This document shows positions 17,323-24,488 of a stretch of 33,844 nt of DNA, piece by piece. The stretch comes from an uncultured Aeromonas sp. (GTDB lineage: Bacteria > Pseudomonadota > Gammaproteobacteria > Enterobacterales > Aeromonadaceae). Under the pieces are notes generated by a model. It was not told the DNA's origin. It searched no databases and saw only the letters and a program-made list of their open reading frames with translations. The position numbers were made by a program, and so were the translations under genes. The stretch covers positions 1-33,844 of the forward strand of contig CAMFLW010000024.1 in NCBI GenBank assembly GCA_945957575.1. The letters are read 5' to 3'. Every line of letters begins with the position of its first letter. Position 1 is the first letter of the stretch.

Positions 17323-17904
17323 ATCGTGTGGCACAAACATGCCGTCGACAAACAGAGCCGGGCCGAGCTTAAAGGGCAAAAGCCGCTGGTGATCTGGTTT
17401 ACTGGGCTGTCGGGGGCGGGCAAATCGACCCTGGCGGGGGCGCTGGAGCAGGCGCTGGCGGCACAAGGCAAGCACACCTATCTGCTGGATGGGGACAATG
17501 TGCGCCACGGCCTCTGCGGCGATCTCGGTTTCGATGATGCTGCGCGGCAGGAGAATATCCGCCGGGTCGGCGAGGTGGCAAAACTGATGGTGGATGCGGG
17601 ACTTATCGTGCTCACCGCCTTTATCTCGCCGTTTCGTGCCGAGCGCGAGCTGGTGCGCAATCTCGTGGGTGAAGGGGAGTTTGTCGAGGTGTTTGTCGAT
17701 GCGCCGCTCGCCGTCTGTGAAGAGCGCGACCCCAAGGGGCTTTATAAAAAAGCGCGGGCAGGGGAAATTCGCAACTTTACCGGTATCGACTCCGCCTATG
17801 AGGCACCGGAACAGCCGGAGATCCATCTGCTCAACGCTGGCAAGCCGGTCGAGGTGCTGGTGGAGGAGTTGCTGACCGCCCTGCGGCAGGGGAACTACCT
17901 GTAG
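17314..17904 (+). CDS. cysC: Adenylylsulfate kinase
   Basis: 196 residues. Phosphorylates APS to PAPS in the cytoplasm, the step after CysDN. P-loop GLSGAGKST (31-39), DGDNVRHGL, the family block [20 protein letters not shown], and the lid-region catalytic Ser in [12 protein letters not shown] are intact. AAGGAG lies 6 nt before ATG 17314. It is 248 nt after the permease because of the tandem repeat; it probably remains in the cys transcript, since no terminator with a T-run is seen in the gap. Confidence 0.96.
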   Translation: MSNIVWHKHAVDKQSRAELKGQKPLVIWFTGLSGAGKSTLAGALEQALAAQGKHTYLLDGDNVRHGLCGDLGFDDAARQENIRRVGEVAKLMVDAGLIVLTAFISPFRAERELVRNLVGEGEFVEVFVDAPLAVCEERDPKGLYKKARAGEIRNFTGIDSAYEAPEQPEIHLLNAGKPVEVLVEELLTALRQGNYL

Positions 17905-17980
17905 TTGGATCGGAAGAACCTATAACAAGCGCCCGGCGGCCCTTAAGCTGGCCATCACAGGCGCTGCTGGGCTGGCGGTA

Positions 17981-18040
17981 GCCACTATAAGCAAAAGTTG
18001 GGTCATTATCGGAAAACCCATAAATCCAACTTATAGTGGC
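17981..18040. repeat. 60-bp interrupted inverted repeat
   Basis: The ends GCCACTATAAG and CTTATAGTGGC are perfect 11-bp inverted copies. The right arm continues as CCAAC and the left arm resumes as AGTTGG after a 6-bp insertion, so the ancestral arms were probably 15 bp. The arrangement recalls a miniature element or a recombination site. It is not an attC site, because the GTTGGGT and ATCCAAC cores are in the opposite order. Confidence 0.6.
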
Positions 18041-18137
18041 ACCGACAAGCCTTGAGCCACTCCAACGCCGCCGATAGCAACCTCGCAAAGGGATCTTCCG
18101 ATCCTTGCTTATATCGCGGCGGGGTTATTCGCGATTG

Positions 18138-18161
18138 TCCGAATACGCTGTGCTATTCGAA
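18138..18161. repeat. REP-like palindrome, left copy
   Basis: TCCGAATACGCTGTGCTATT with CGAA following has CGAATA/TATTCG arms around an 8-nt centre. A near-identical copy occurs inverted at 19997-20020 on the other side of the orphan gene. Confidence 0.65.
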
Positions 18162-18288
18162 CCTACGGGCTTAACGGCTTAATATGGCTGTGCAACATGG
18201 ATTTCAACGGTGGATTTTCCTTTGACTAAGGCCAGTAATACTAGACAGTTTTGAGCGTGGCGGAAATTTATCCTAGAGTTGGAGCTCG

Positions 18289-19587
18289 TTATTGTTTTGT
18301 TACTCGGTGCCATATATATGCAGGGCGAGTCTTTAATCTTTGTTTATGGGATATTGATGGGAAAGCTTCAGTAATCCCTGCTGATACACTACTCATAAGG
18401 GCAGGAATCAATGGTAGAGAGGAGCCGGTGGCTACTGCAGCTGATAATCCGACTAGGCTACCTAATATGCCTTTAATCCCAGAGCTAGAAATTGAGTTCA
18501 CAGTGTCTCGTATCTCATCAATCTGTGGCATAATCTCCTGGTGAAATAGTATCTCAGCTTTTTTATCAAAGTCCTCTGGAGCAACATCACTAAGCTCTTC
18601 AGCTACACTCAACAAAGAATAATTAAATCTCTCAAAAGCTGTTGAGTATTTATCTCTTAGCTCAATAATGGTTTTCGGAGACTCAATAGTTATGAAGCTA
18701 TTATTTGCCTTAAGAAATTTTGCAGATATCGCCCCATTACTGAACTCTAAATCTCCCGACATAGCTAATAATTTTGATTCGAATGAAGACTCTGTTATGT
18801 AGGTATGGCCTGTCATCGAAGCTAGGTAGGTTTCGTTATAAATTCCTATCAACCTTGCTCTCATAGCCTGATTTATTGTCTGGTATGCCCACCGCTTGAA
18901 CTCTTCTCTTGAAAGGGTTCTATTTTTATCCCAAGTGATTTCTCCATTTTCTAAAGTTTGAAACAGATATAAACTCACGCCTGAGTGCCAATAATCATCT
19001 TTGAAACTAACGTTTAAGGCTGTCCTTCTACTGACTTCAGCACTTTCAGAAAGTATGAGCATCTGCCCTTTATCATCTTTAATAACTGATCGTAATATCG
19101 CGTTACTGTGAACGAAATCATGAATCTTTTCTGGAATTGAAGACCTGAAGAAATCATCTGAATGTAATAACGGGATTTTATTACTGGGTTTATTGAAGTA
19201 AGAGATAGGGATGACTTTAATGAAGCCTGCTTTAATCAATTCAAAGGCCCATGAAAAAAAGTCCAACCCTTTAGTTAATTCCTCATAGCTTATTGTTGAG
19301 GCAGAAGATACAAGTGGATCATCAACAGTTATTGATTCATACACTAGCGCAGAAGATAGTAGTTTGCTCTGGCTAACGCTTGCTGAGCTAGTGCTGAATA
19401 GAGCGCTTAACCATTTCCCGTCATGTTCTTTATTTATCTCTGAAGTTGCTGTTTGAATTCTGGCATTAGAATATTGAGAAATTCTTGAAGATACCTCATT
19501 ATCTGATAGTTTGGAGAGTTCAACAACTTTTCCCGTCGCAGTAATCAGTCCGGAATCAATCAGCAGATCAAGTGCTAAAATACTCAT
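18289..19587 (-). CDS. Low-GC orphan protein of unknown function with a hydrophobic C-terminus
   Basis: 432 residues; I do not recognise the family. The gene is clearly AT-richer than its neighbours and uses many AT-ending codons, unlike the core genes around it. Residues 1-~365 look soluble and mainly helical, Ser-rich, with no signal peptide and no nuclease, ATPase or protease motif I can name. Residues about 370-406 form a Gly/Ala/Ser/Leu hydrophobic stretch (GIKGILGSLVGLSAAVATGS, then LPLIPALMSSVSAGI), long enough for one or two membrane helices. A basic tail ends HRVTKQ. A GAGGGGGGA ribosome site precedes the ATG. It stands alone between palindrome-rich spacers, consistent with a horizontally acquired single-gene cargo. 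A defence or toxin role is only a guess from context. Confidence 0.75.
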   Translation of the reverse strand: MSILALDLLIDSGLITATGKVVELSKLSDNEVSSRISQYSNARIQTATSEINKEHDGKWLSALFSTSSASVSQSKLLSSALVYESITVDDPLVSSASTISYEELTKGLDFFSWAFELIKAGFIKVIPISYFNKPSNKIPLLHSDDFFRSSIPEKIHDFVHSNAILRSVIKDDKGQMLILSESAEVSRRTALNVSFKDDYWHSGVSLYLFQTLENGEITWDKNRTLSREEFKRWAYQTINQAMRARLIGIYNETYLASMTGHTYITESSFESKLLAMSGDLEFSNGAISAKFLKANNSFITIESPKTIIELRDKYSTAFERFNYSLLSVAEELSDVAPEDFDKKAEILFHQEIMPQIDEIRDTVNSISSSGIKGILGSLVGLSAAVATGSSLPLIPALMSSVSAGITEAFPSISHKQRLKTRPAYIWHRVTKQ

Positions 19588-19635
19588 TCATCCCCCCTCA
19601 AATATAATGCCACCACCAAAACATAAATCTCGTAT

Positions 19636-19683
19636 GTTGGGCTAAAAATTGTAGGTTGATGCTTCACGCAGTGAAGCCCAACG
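19636..19683. repeat. REP-like hairpin
   Basis: GTTGGGCT (19636-19643) is inverted at 19675-19682 (AGCCCAAC). Inside it, GCTTCAC-GCA-GTGAAGC (19661-19677) is a perfect 7-bp stem with a 3-nt loop sharing the right arm. Two alternative foldings compete for the same right arm. Confidence 0.55.
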
Positions 19684-19996
19684 TTTACCGAGAAACGTAT
19701 CTGGAAATTTTTACCGATCGACCCAATCCATTTTTATCCCGCTCTGACTGGCGTGATGATGCTCATCTGCTGGGCTTGGCTACGCTCTGCGCCAACCGAC
19801 AAAAACCACGCTACCGCCCCTGAATTTCAGCCTCCAGATTGCTGCTTGTTATCTGCGTTTTGGCGCTGGCTTGGCTCATGGCTGACTCCTGCGAGAGGTT
19901 GCCAAGCGGCTATGTTACCGAACGGGGCTGGGGTGAAAAGCGCAAGCGTGACATTTCCTGAGCAAGATCAACAAATTAGTCAGCCATCTCGCAGGC

Positions 19997-20020
19997 TCGA
20001 ATAGCGCAGCGTATTCGGAC
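19997..20020. repeat. REP-like palindrome, right copy
   Basis: Reverse complement of the 18138-18161 element with one core difference. The match extends outward (GTCCGAATACGCTG, then GCTATTCGA) and continues as CCT-R-CG with transitions. The pair brackets the orphan gene and its spacers. Confidence 0.65.
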
Positions 20021-20073
20021 GATTGTGAAAGGGAATGGTGGGCAGGGTTGGGCTATCAAGAGAGGGGATAACG

Positions 20074-20097
20074 AAGATGGGCATGTGAGCCCATCTT
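20074..20097 (-). terminator. Hairpin after the TIGR03899-type gene
   Basis: A perfect 9-bp stem AAGATGGGC / GCCCATCTT with a 6-nt loop lies just past the stop at 20107 in the direction of transcription. The following bases (CGTTATC) make only a weak T-tract. Confidence 0.55.
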
Positions 20098-20106
20098 GTC
20101 GGTGCG

Positions 20107-20967
20107 TCAGGGGGTCTGTTCCCCGATGGTTGCGCTTGGTTCGGTGGCGGTCAGCTGTACCTCGATCTGGATCCCCTGCACCAGCACGGTTTTCAGATCC
20201 TGCAGGTACTCCTCGAGCGGTGACTCTTGCAGCAGCTGGGCGAGCTCGTTGCCTACCGGGGTGAGCCGGTAGTAGAGCAGGGTGATGTTGTTCTGTTTGC
20301 ACTGCAGCCGCCAGCGCTGGTTGCCGAACGCCAACTCGACCCCATCGGCGGGCAGTGGGCCGGACTCCAGCTCCGCGCGATGCAGCAGCCCCAGTTCGAA
20401 CAGTTGCAGCAGGGCGTTGTAGGGCAGCCGGTATTTGCCAAGGCCGAGACGTGTCGCCTTGGCGCGGCTCAGCAGGCTGGCGCCCTTGTGCAGCCCCAGC
20501 AGCAGGCGCTGCTCGTCGCTGCCCGCATAGTGGCAGGTGAGAGAGCAGATGCGCTGAAACAGCTGGGCTTCGCGCTGGGTCATCTCCTTCAAGGTGGAGA
20601 GCGCCCGAATGGAGAAGCGCCCCGGGGTGGCCACCTCCAGCGCGAAGATCCGCCCCCACAGCTGCTGCATCGGCACCATGCTGATATCTTCCGCCAGTTG
20701 CAGGAAGCGGGTCAGCCAGTCGCTGTCCATCTCGCCGCCGGCCGCGGTCTCTTCGCAGTGACGGGAGGCCATCACCATGATGGCTTCCAGATTGCGCTGG
20801 CGGGCGGCCTGATCCGCCAGATGGCGAAAGGTGGCGCGCTGTTCGAAGGTGCTGTCGCTGTTGCGGGTGAGCATGCCGTCGATGCCGCGGCTGCGGGCCA
20901 GCCGCAGGGTCTGCTCCTGGCTGCTGAGGATCGAACTCTCTTTTTTCGGGGGGGGGAGGTCTGCCAT
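20107..20967 (-). CDS. TIGR03899-type conserved protein
   Basis: 286 residues, no signal peptide. It is recognised from a family found in Vibrio, Shewanella and Aeromonas, defined by a central helical block (RHLADQAARQRNLEAIMVMA, MQQLWGRIFALEVATPGRFS, LKEMTQREAQLFQRICSL) and a C-terminal beta-rich part (LLYYRLTPVGNELAQLL). The middle resembles DUF2806. Function unknown. ATG 20967 has GGAG 5 nt upstream; a longer open frame to 21183 would run back into the neighbouring terminator region and is rejected. Codons 4-8 contain a C9 run followed by A6, a slippage-prone tract. It is separated from the zrg operon by a terminator. Confidence 0.8.
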   Translation of the reverse strand: MADLPPPKKESSILSSQEQTLRLARSRGIDGMLTRNSDSTFEQRATFRHLADQAARQRNLEAIMVMASRHCEETAAGGEMDSDWLTRFLQLAEDISMVPMQQLWGRIFALEVATPGRFSIRALSTLKEMTQREAQLFQRICSLTCHYAGSDEQRLLLGLHKGASLLSRAKATRLGLGKYRLPYNALLQLFELGLLHRAELESGPLPADGVELAFGNQRWRLQCKQNNITLLYYRLTPVGNELAQLLQESPLEEYLQDLKTVLVQGIQIEVQLTATEPSATIGEQTP

Positions 20968-21021
20968 GCTGACTCCATTCGCACAGGTTCTGGAGCTGAA
21001 TGTTACTCCAACCGGGGGGCC

Positions 21022-21056
21022 AAGATAACAAAGCGGCCTCCGTGGAGGCCGCTTTT
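21022..21056. terminator. Strong bidirectional-type terminator between the zrg operon and the TIGR03899-type gene
   Basis: AAAGCGGCCTC-CGTG-GAGGCCGCTTT forms an 11-bp stem with seven Ts on the plus strand and TTTGTT on the minus strand. It ends the minus-strand operon whose last stop is at 21072. Confidence 0.75.
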
Positions 21057-21071
21057 TTTGCAACGGGAGGA

Positions 21072-21548
21072 TTACTCCTCGTAGACGCTCACCTCGACCG
21101 CTTCCATCGAATAGGAGGCGGTGGCCATCTCGTGGCTGGAGCTGACGGTGCGCATTTTGCCCTTCACCCAGATGGCGTCCCACAGATCATCCACCGGCGC
21201 ACCCTTGGGGTAGCTCACATAGACCACCTGATTGGTGGGGGGCGGCGGCACATGGATGCAGGCGCCGAAGTAGGGCACCAGCAGGAAGGCGGTGATCTTC
21301 TTGGCATCCCCTTCCAGCGGCACTACAAAGCCCGGAATGCGCACATCCTGGTTATCCAGCTTCTTGTTCACCCCGCCTACCGGCTGCGGCACGGAGGCGA
21401 GATCCCCATCGTGGCTTACCTGCGGAGGTGGCAGCAGTTTCTCCCCTTCCGGGATGAGCACATCCCAGTCGATGGTCTTGTAATCGTCTGCGGCCAGGGC
21501 GGGCAGCACCAACAGGCTGGCGAGCAGCGCCACAATTTTCCACTTCAT
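21072..21548 (-). CDS. DUF3299 periplasmic lipoprotein-like protein of the zinc operon
   Basis: 158 residues. The signal peptide (residues 1-19, KIVALLASLLVLPALA) is followed by the DUF3299 domain, with its hallmarks VRIPGFVVPLEGD, FLLVPYFGACIHVPPPP and VKGKMRTV. The conserved Cys-His pair in GACIHVPPPP may bind metal. It lies 35 nt after the ABC permease as the last gene of the operon; in Vibrio the equivalent gene is part of the zrg zinc-uptake cluster. No lipobox is evident. The ribosome site AAGGA favours ATG 21548, although ATG 21551 is possible. Confidence 0.85.
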   Translation of the reverse strand: MKWKIVALLASLLVLPALAADDYKTIDWDVLIPEGEKLLPPPQVSHDGDLASVPQPVGGVNKKLDNQDVRIPGFVVPLEGDAKKITAFLLVPYFGACIHVPPPPTNQVVYVSYPKGAPVDDLWDAIWVKGKMRTVSSSHEMATASYSMEAVEVSVYEE

Positions 21549-21583
21549 CATCTGTCCTTCTGTTTCTATTTTTGGGCGTCTCG

Positions 21584-22831
21584 CTAGACGCGAATGCTCA
21601 TGCCATCGCTCAGGCTGTAGCGGTAAGCTCGGGCAGCGGGGAGCAGGCCGATCACCATGCCCGCCAGCCACACCACCCCCAGCAGTTGCCACTCGTAGGC
21701 GCTCGGCAGCCCCAGACTCAGTTGCAGGCCATAGTGGCTGAGCAGCCAGGGCGTAGCAAGCCCCTGCCCGAGGTAGAGCACCGCCACCCCGAACGCGATG
21801 CCAACCGTGGTCAGCGCCATGGCCTCCAGCGCCAGCAGCAGGAACAGGTGGGCAGGGCCGGCACCGAGGGATCGCAATATGGCGAGCTCCCGGCGCCGCT
21901 CGTTAAGCCCAGCCAGCAGGGTAGTCAGCATGCCGATCAGGCCCGCGACCACCACGAAACCGGCGATGACCGAGAGGGCGGTTTCCGCCACGCTCATCAG
22001 GCTCCACAGCTCCTGCAGGGCTGCGCCCGGCAGGATCGCCATCAGCGGCTCCTTGGGATAGGTGTTGACGCTGCGCTGCAGCTGGAACGCCAGAATGCGG
22101 TTGCTCAGCCCCACCATAAAGGCGGTGATGGTTTTCGGGGTGAGATCCTGCGCCAGCGCCTGCTCCGGCGTCACGTTCTTGCTGTGGCGGCCGGTGTCCC
22201 AGCCCAGATGGATCGCCTCTATCCCTGCCAGCGGCACATGGATGGTGCGATCGATGGGCGTACCGGTCGGCGCCAGAATGCCCACCACCTTGAACGGCAG
22301 GTTGTCGTGCTGGCTGAACGAGGTGTTGCCGGCGCCGTGGGCGATGACGATGGATTGGTCGAGGTGATAGCCGAGCTTCTCGGCCACCTGAGCGCCGAGC
22401 ACCGCTTCAAACGGCGTCTCGAACGGCCGCCCTTCCCGCAGTTGCAGCGACTGCTGCTGACCGTACTTCAGGTGGGTGAAGTAGTCGCCATTGGTGCCGA
22501 GCACCCGAAATCCCTTGTGGGAGTCACCAAGGGAAAGCGGGATGGTCCAGGCGACGCCGGGTTTCTGCTTGATGGCCTGATAGGAGTCCCACCCCACGTT
22601 GTTGGTGGGGTTGCCGATGCGAAACACCGAGTAGAGCAGCAGGTTCACCTGACCGGAGCGGGCGCCAACGATGAGATCGGTGCCCGAGACGGTGTTGGAG
22701 AAGCTTTCGCGGGCCTGGGTGCGCACCCGCTCCACCCCGAGTAGCAGGGTGACGCTGATGGCGACAGCCAGCAGGGTGAGCCCGGCGGTGAGGCGACGGG
22801 CCCAGAGACTTTGCAGGGCGAGCTTTAGCAC
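21584..22831 (-). CDS. FtsX/MacB-type ABC transporter permease
   Basis: 415 residues. One N-terminal membrane helix (about 12-31, RRLTAGLTLLAVAISVTLLL) precedes a large periplasmic MacB-type domain (about 40-270: SGTDLIVGARSGQVNLLLYS). Three C-terminal helices of the FtsX domain follow (VIAGFVVVAGLIGMLTTLLA, with the cytoplasmic loop ERRRELAILRSLGA). Such permeases normally transduce ATP energy to periplasmic events instead of importing solutes. Its start overlaps the ATPase stop by 7 nt. In the zrg cluster it would be the permease partner; its actual role in zinc supply is inferred. Confidence 0.88.
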   Translation of the reverse strand: MLKLALQSLWARRLTAGLTLLAVAISVTLLLGVERVRTQARESFSNTVSGTDLIVGARSGQVNLLLYSVFRIGNPTNNVGWDSYQAIKQKPGVAWTIPLSLGDSHKGFRVLGTNGDYFTHLKYGQQQSLQLREGRPFETPFEAVLGAQVAEKLGYHLDQSIVIAHGAGNTSFSQHDNLPFKVVGILAPTGTPIDRTIHVPLAGIEAIHLGWDTGRHSKNVTPEQALAQDLTPKTITAFMVGLSNRILAFQLQRSVNTYPKEPLMAILPGAALQELWSLMSVAETALSVIAGFVVVAGLIGMLTTLLAGLNERRRELAILRSLGAGPAHLFLLLALEAMALTTVGIAFGVAVLYLGQGLATPWLLSHYGLQLSLGLPSAYEWQLLGVVWLAGMVIGLLPAARAYRYSLSDGMSIRV

Positions 22832-23514
22832 GTAGCCCTCCGGTTAAGTTGTTGCAGGTTTTCCACCCGTGGGAACAGGGGTTCGAGGTAAGGATCGTGA
22901 CTTACGAAGATCAGGGTCGAGCCCTGCTTGTCGCACTCCTCGAACAACAGCTTGATAAAGGCGGCCCGATTGTCGGTGTCGAGGGCCGAGGTGGGCTCGT
23001 CGGCGATCACCAGCGGTGGCGAGCCGATCAGCGCCCGTGCGGCGGCAACCCGCTGCTGCTGGCCGATGCTGAGGGCATGGACGGGGCGATGCAGTGCGTC
23101 GTCCGACAGTTGCAGCTCCGCCAGCAGACGGCGCGCCTCCTGCTCCGGACTCCCTTGCAGGCGAGCCCGTTTGGCGGGCGAAAAGGTGAGGGCAGCGGTC
23201 ACGTTGTCCTGCACCGAGAGAAAAGGCAGCAGATTGAACTGCTGGAAGATATAACCCAGATTGGCCGCCCGGAAGTGGTCACGGGCACGGCCAGAGAGCC
23301 GGGCCAATGGTTGGCCCAGCACCTCCAGGGTGCCGTGGTTGGCGGTCTGGATCCCGGCCAGCAACCCGAGCAGGGTCGACTTGCCAGAGCCCGACGGGCC
23401 CTTGATAAAGACCCGCTCGCCCTTTGCAATGGTCAGGGTGGGCAGGTCGAGTACAACCTCGTGACCCGGCCAGGCAAAGGCCAGATCGCGGATCTCAACC
23501 ACGGCGTTTTTCAT
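22825..23514 (-). CDS. LolD/MacB-type ABC transporter ATPase
   Basis: 229 residues, cytoplasmic. Walker A GPSGSGKST, Q-loop FQQFNLLPFLSV, signature LSIGQQQRVAAARAL, Walker B LVIADEPTSALD and H-loop FVSHDPYLEPLF are intact. It starts 4 nt after the zrgA stop and overlaps the permease, so the three genes are tightly coupled. The signature reads LSIGQ instead of the usual LSGGQ, a minor variant. Confidence 0.92.
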   Translation of the reverse strand: MKNAVVEIRDLAFAWPGHEVVLDLPTLTIAKGERVFIKGPSGSGKSTLLGLLAGIQTANHGTLEVLGQPLARLSGRARDHFRAANLGYIFQQFNLLPFLSVQDNVTAALTFSPAKRARLQGSPEQEARRLLAELQLSDDALHRPVHALSIGQQQRVAAARALIGSPPLVIADEPTSALDTDNRAAFIKLLFEECDKQGSTLIFVSHDPYLEPLFPRVENLQQLNRRATC

Positions 23515-23518
23515 GGTG

Positions 23519-24115
23519 TTACCAGCTCAGCTTGTTGGCGGACGGGGTCAGTTCGGCTGCGGTCTGGCCGGTGGGCAGGATCCCCTGCACGCTCAGATTC
23601 TCAAGGCTCGGATAGACGCTGAACAGGGTCACTTCAAGACCGGTGAGTTTAGCCGGGGTGGCACAGGTGTAGGTGTACATGGCGCCCATATCGGCGTGAC
23701 CCGCTTCGTCATGATCATGGTGGTGTTCATGCTCGCCGCTGGCAGCCTTGTCATGGTCATGGTCATGGTCATGGTCATGGTCATGGTCATGATCTTCTTT
23801 GGCGGTCTGCAGCTCCTGTTGGGTCAGCTTGCAGCCCGCGGCCGGGTCGAAGCGGAACAGGGTGTCAGGCTGCTGGAGGCGGGCGATAGCCTTGCCGTAT
23901 TGCGCTTTATCTTCATCGCTCTTGGCGGCGTGTTCAAAGCCCACCAGATCGGCTGCGGGGGCCTGCAGTTCGATCATCAGCTGGTCGCCATCGACCACCA
24001 GATTCAGGTGGCCGTGGCCATGCTCGTGGGCGCCGTGGCTGTGGCTCTCGTGTTCGTCGTGATTTGCGTGTGCGCCAAAGGTGGCTACCGCCAGCAACAG
24101 AGTAACTGCTTTCAT
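23519..24115 (-). CDS. zrgA: ZrgA-family (DUF2796) zinc-binding periplasmic protein
   Basis: 198 residues. Signal peptide (1-17, VTLLLAVATFGAHA) followed by a His-rich N-terminus (HDEHESHSHGAHEHGHGH). The DUF2796 core is GHLNLVVDGDQLMIELQAPA. A low-complexity metal-binding stretch covers 108-122 (seven His-Asp pairs) and then HEHHHDHD. The C-terminal half (CATPAKLTGLEVTLFSVYPS) completes the family. ZrgA acts in zinc acquisition in Vibrio. The His-Asp run is encoded by a hexanucleotide tandem array. AAAGGA lies 7 nt before the ATG. Confidence 0.9.
   Translation of the reverse strand: MKAVTLLLAVATFGAHANHDEHESHSHGAHEHGHGHLNLVVDGDQLMIELQAPAADLVGFEHAAKSDEDKAQYGKAIARLQQPDTLFRFDPAAGCKLTQQELQTAKEDHDHDHDHDHDHDHDKAASGEHEHHHDHDEAGHADMGAMYTYTCATPAKLTGLEVTLFSVYPSLENLSVQGILPTGQTAAELTPSANKLSW
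23751..23794. repeat. Hexanucleotide microsatellite encoding the His-Asp run of ZrgA
   Basis: Six perfect TCATGG units plus one TCATGA unit in tandem. On the coding strand each unit adds one His-Asp pair, so length changes keep the reading frame and only alter the number of metal ligands. Confidence 0.93.
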
Positions 24116-24145
24116 CTTTAATCCTTTTTTTTAAAAATAGCGAAA

Positions 24146-24445
24146 TTAAACAAAGGGATATAGAAAAGCAGGGGCTGGCGGCGCACGGATGGCATAGCTG
24201 TGCAGCGTGGCGGTATCCGCGGAGCGCTGCATGCTTGCAACAACGGGCAGAACAGAGGGTGTACTGGGGAAACAATAGGGGGTGGCGGTGATGACTTGCT
24301 TGCCATCCAGATGGAGGGCACAAACCAGGCAGTGGTGGTCGTCGTGGCCGGGCAGGGCGGATTCAAACTGGTGCCGGGCGAGCAGGGGTTGCAGCAACAA
24401 CCAGCTCAGCAGCAGGATCCAGATTTTTAGCTTGATACGACCCAT
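24146..24445 (-). CDS. Small DUF2946-like envelope protein with a His/Cys cluster
   Basis: 99 residues. A Leu/Trp-rich N-terminal membrane segment or signal (residues 6-23) is followed by a clustered set of possible metal ligands His34, Asp35, Asp36, His37, His38, Cys39, Cys42 and His45. The C-terminal half is low complexity and Ala/Pro-rich. The size and HHCLVC motif fit DUF2946-type proteins often found beside metal operons. It lies 30 nt before zrgA. An AAGGG ribosome site precedes the ATG. The family call is tentative. Confidence 0.6.
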   Translation of the reverse strand: MGRIKLKIWILLLSWLLLQPLLARHQFESALPGHDDHHCLVCALHLDGKQVITATPYCFPSTPSVLPVVASMQRSADTATLHSYAIRAPPAPAFLYPFV

Positions 24446-24456
24446 AGACCCTTACG

Positions 24457-24481
24457 GAAAGGGCGCCATCAGCGCCCTTTC
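24457..24481 (-). terminator. Intercistronic hairpin between the ytfJ-like gene and the DUF2946-like gene
   Basis: A perfect 10-bp stem GAAAGGGCGC / GCGCCCTTTC with a 5-nt loop. No strong T-run follows on the minus strand, so it is more likely a message-stability or partial-attenuation element than a full terminator. It would make the first gene more abundant than the rest. Confidence 0.5.
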
Positions 24482-24488
24482 ACTCTGA

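Larger units (their letters stand above)
17905..18288. other. Palindrome-rich non-coding region after cysC
   Basis: No gene recognised. Base composition shifts from GC-rich cys DNA toward AT-rich DNA. It holds an interrupted inverted repeat (17981-18040), a long imperfect hairpin built from GCCGCCGATA ... TATCGCGGC arms (about 18066-18121) with an inner AAGGGATC-TTCC-GATCCTT, and a REP-like palindrome at 18138-18161. It looks like the left edge of an insertion carrying the orphan gene. Confidence 0.6.
19588..20106. other. Palindrome-rich non-coding region right of the orphan gene
   Basis: No convincing gene. An 83-codon plus-strand frame (19753-20004) has no features and crosses repeats. It contains a hairpin with GTTGGGCT / AGCCCAAC outer arms and GCTTCAC-GCA-GTGAAGC inner arms (19636-19683), a weaker TTGGC/GCCAA repeat (19776-19795), the right REP-like copy (19997-20020) and a terminator-like hairpin at 20074-20097. 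Confidence 0.6.

Noticed and set aside
17981-18040. Possible integron attC site, because of GTTGGGT and ATCCAAC cores
   Set aside because: In attC the RYYYAAC core comes first and GTTRRRY last; here the order is reversed on both strands, and no integrase or cassette array is present.
18289-19587. Assigning the orphan gene to a known defence family
   Set aside because: No motif of any named family could be identified by eye; only its composition, isolation and hydrophobic tail are supported.
19753-20004. An 83-codon plus-strand frame right of the orphan gene
   Set aside because: No ribosome site, no recognisable domain, and it runs through REP-like repeats.
20938-20950. Programmed -1 frameshift at the A6-G run
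   Set aside because: The heptamer AAAAAAG is not in the slippery-site phase relative to the reading frame, and no downstream pseudoknot was evident.
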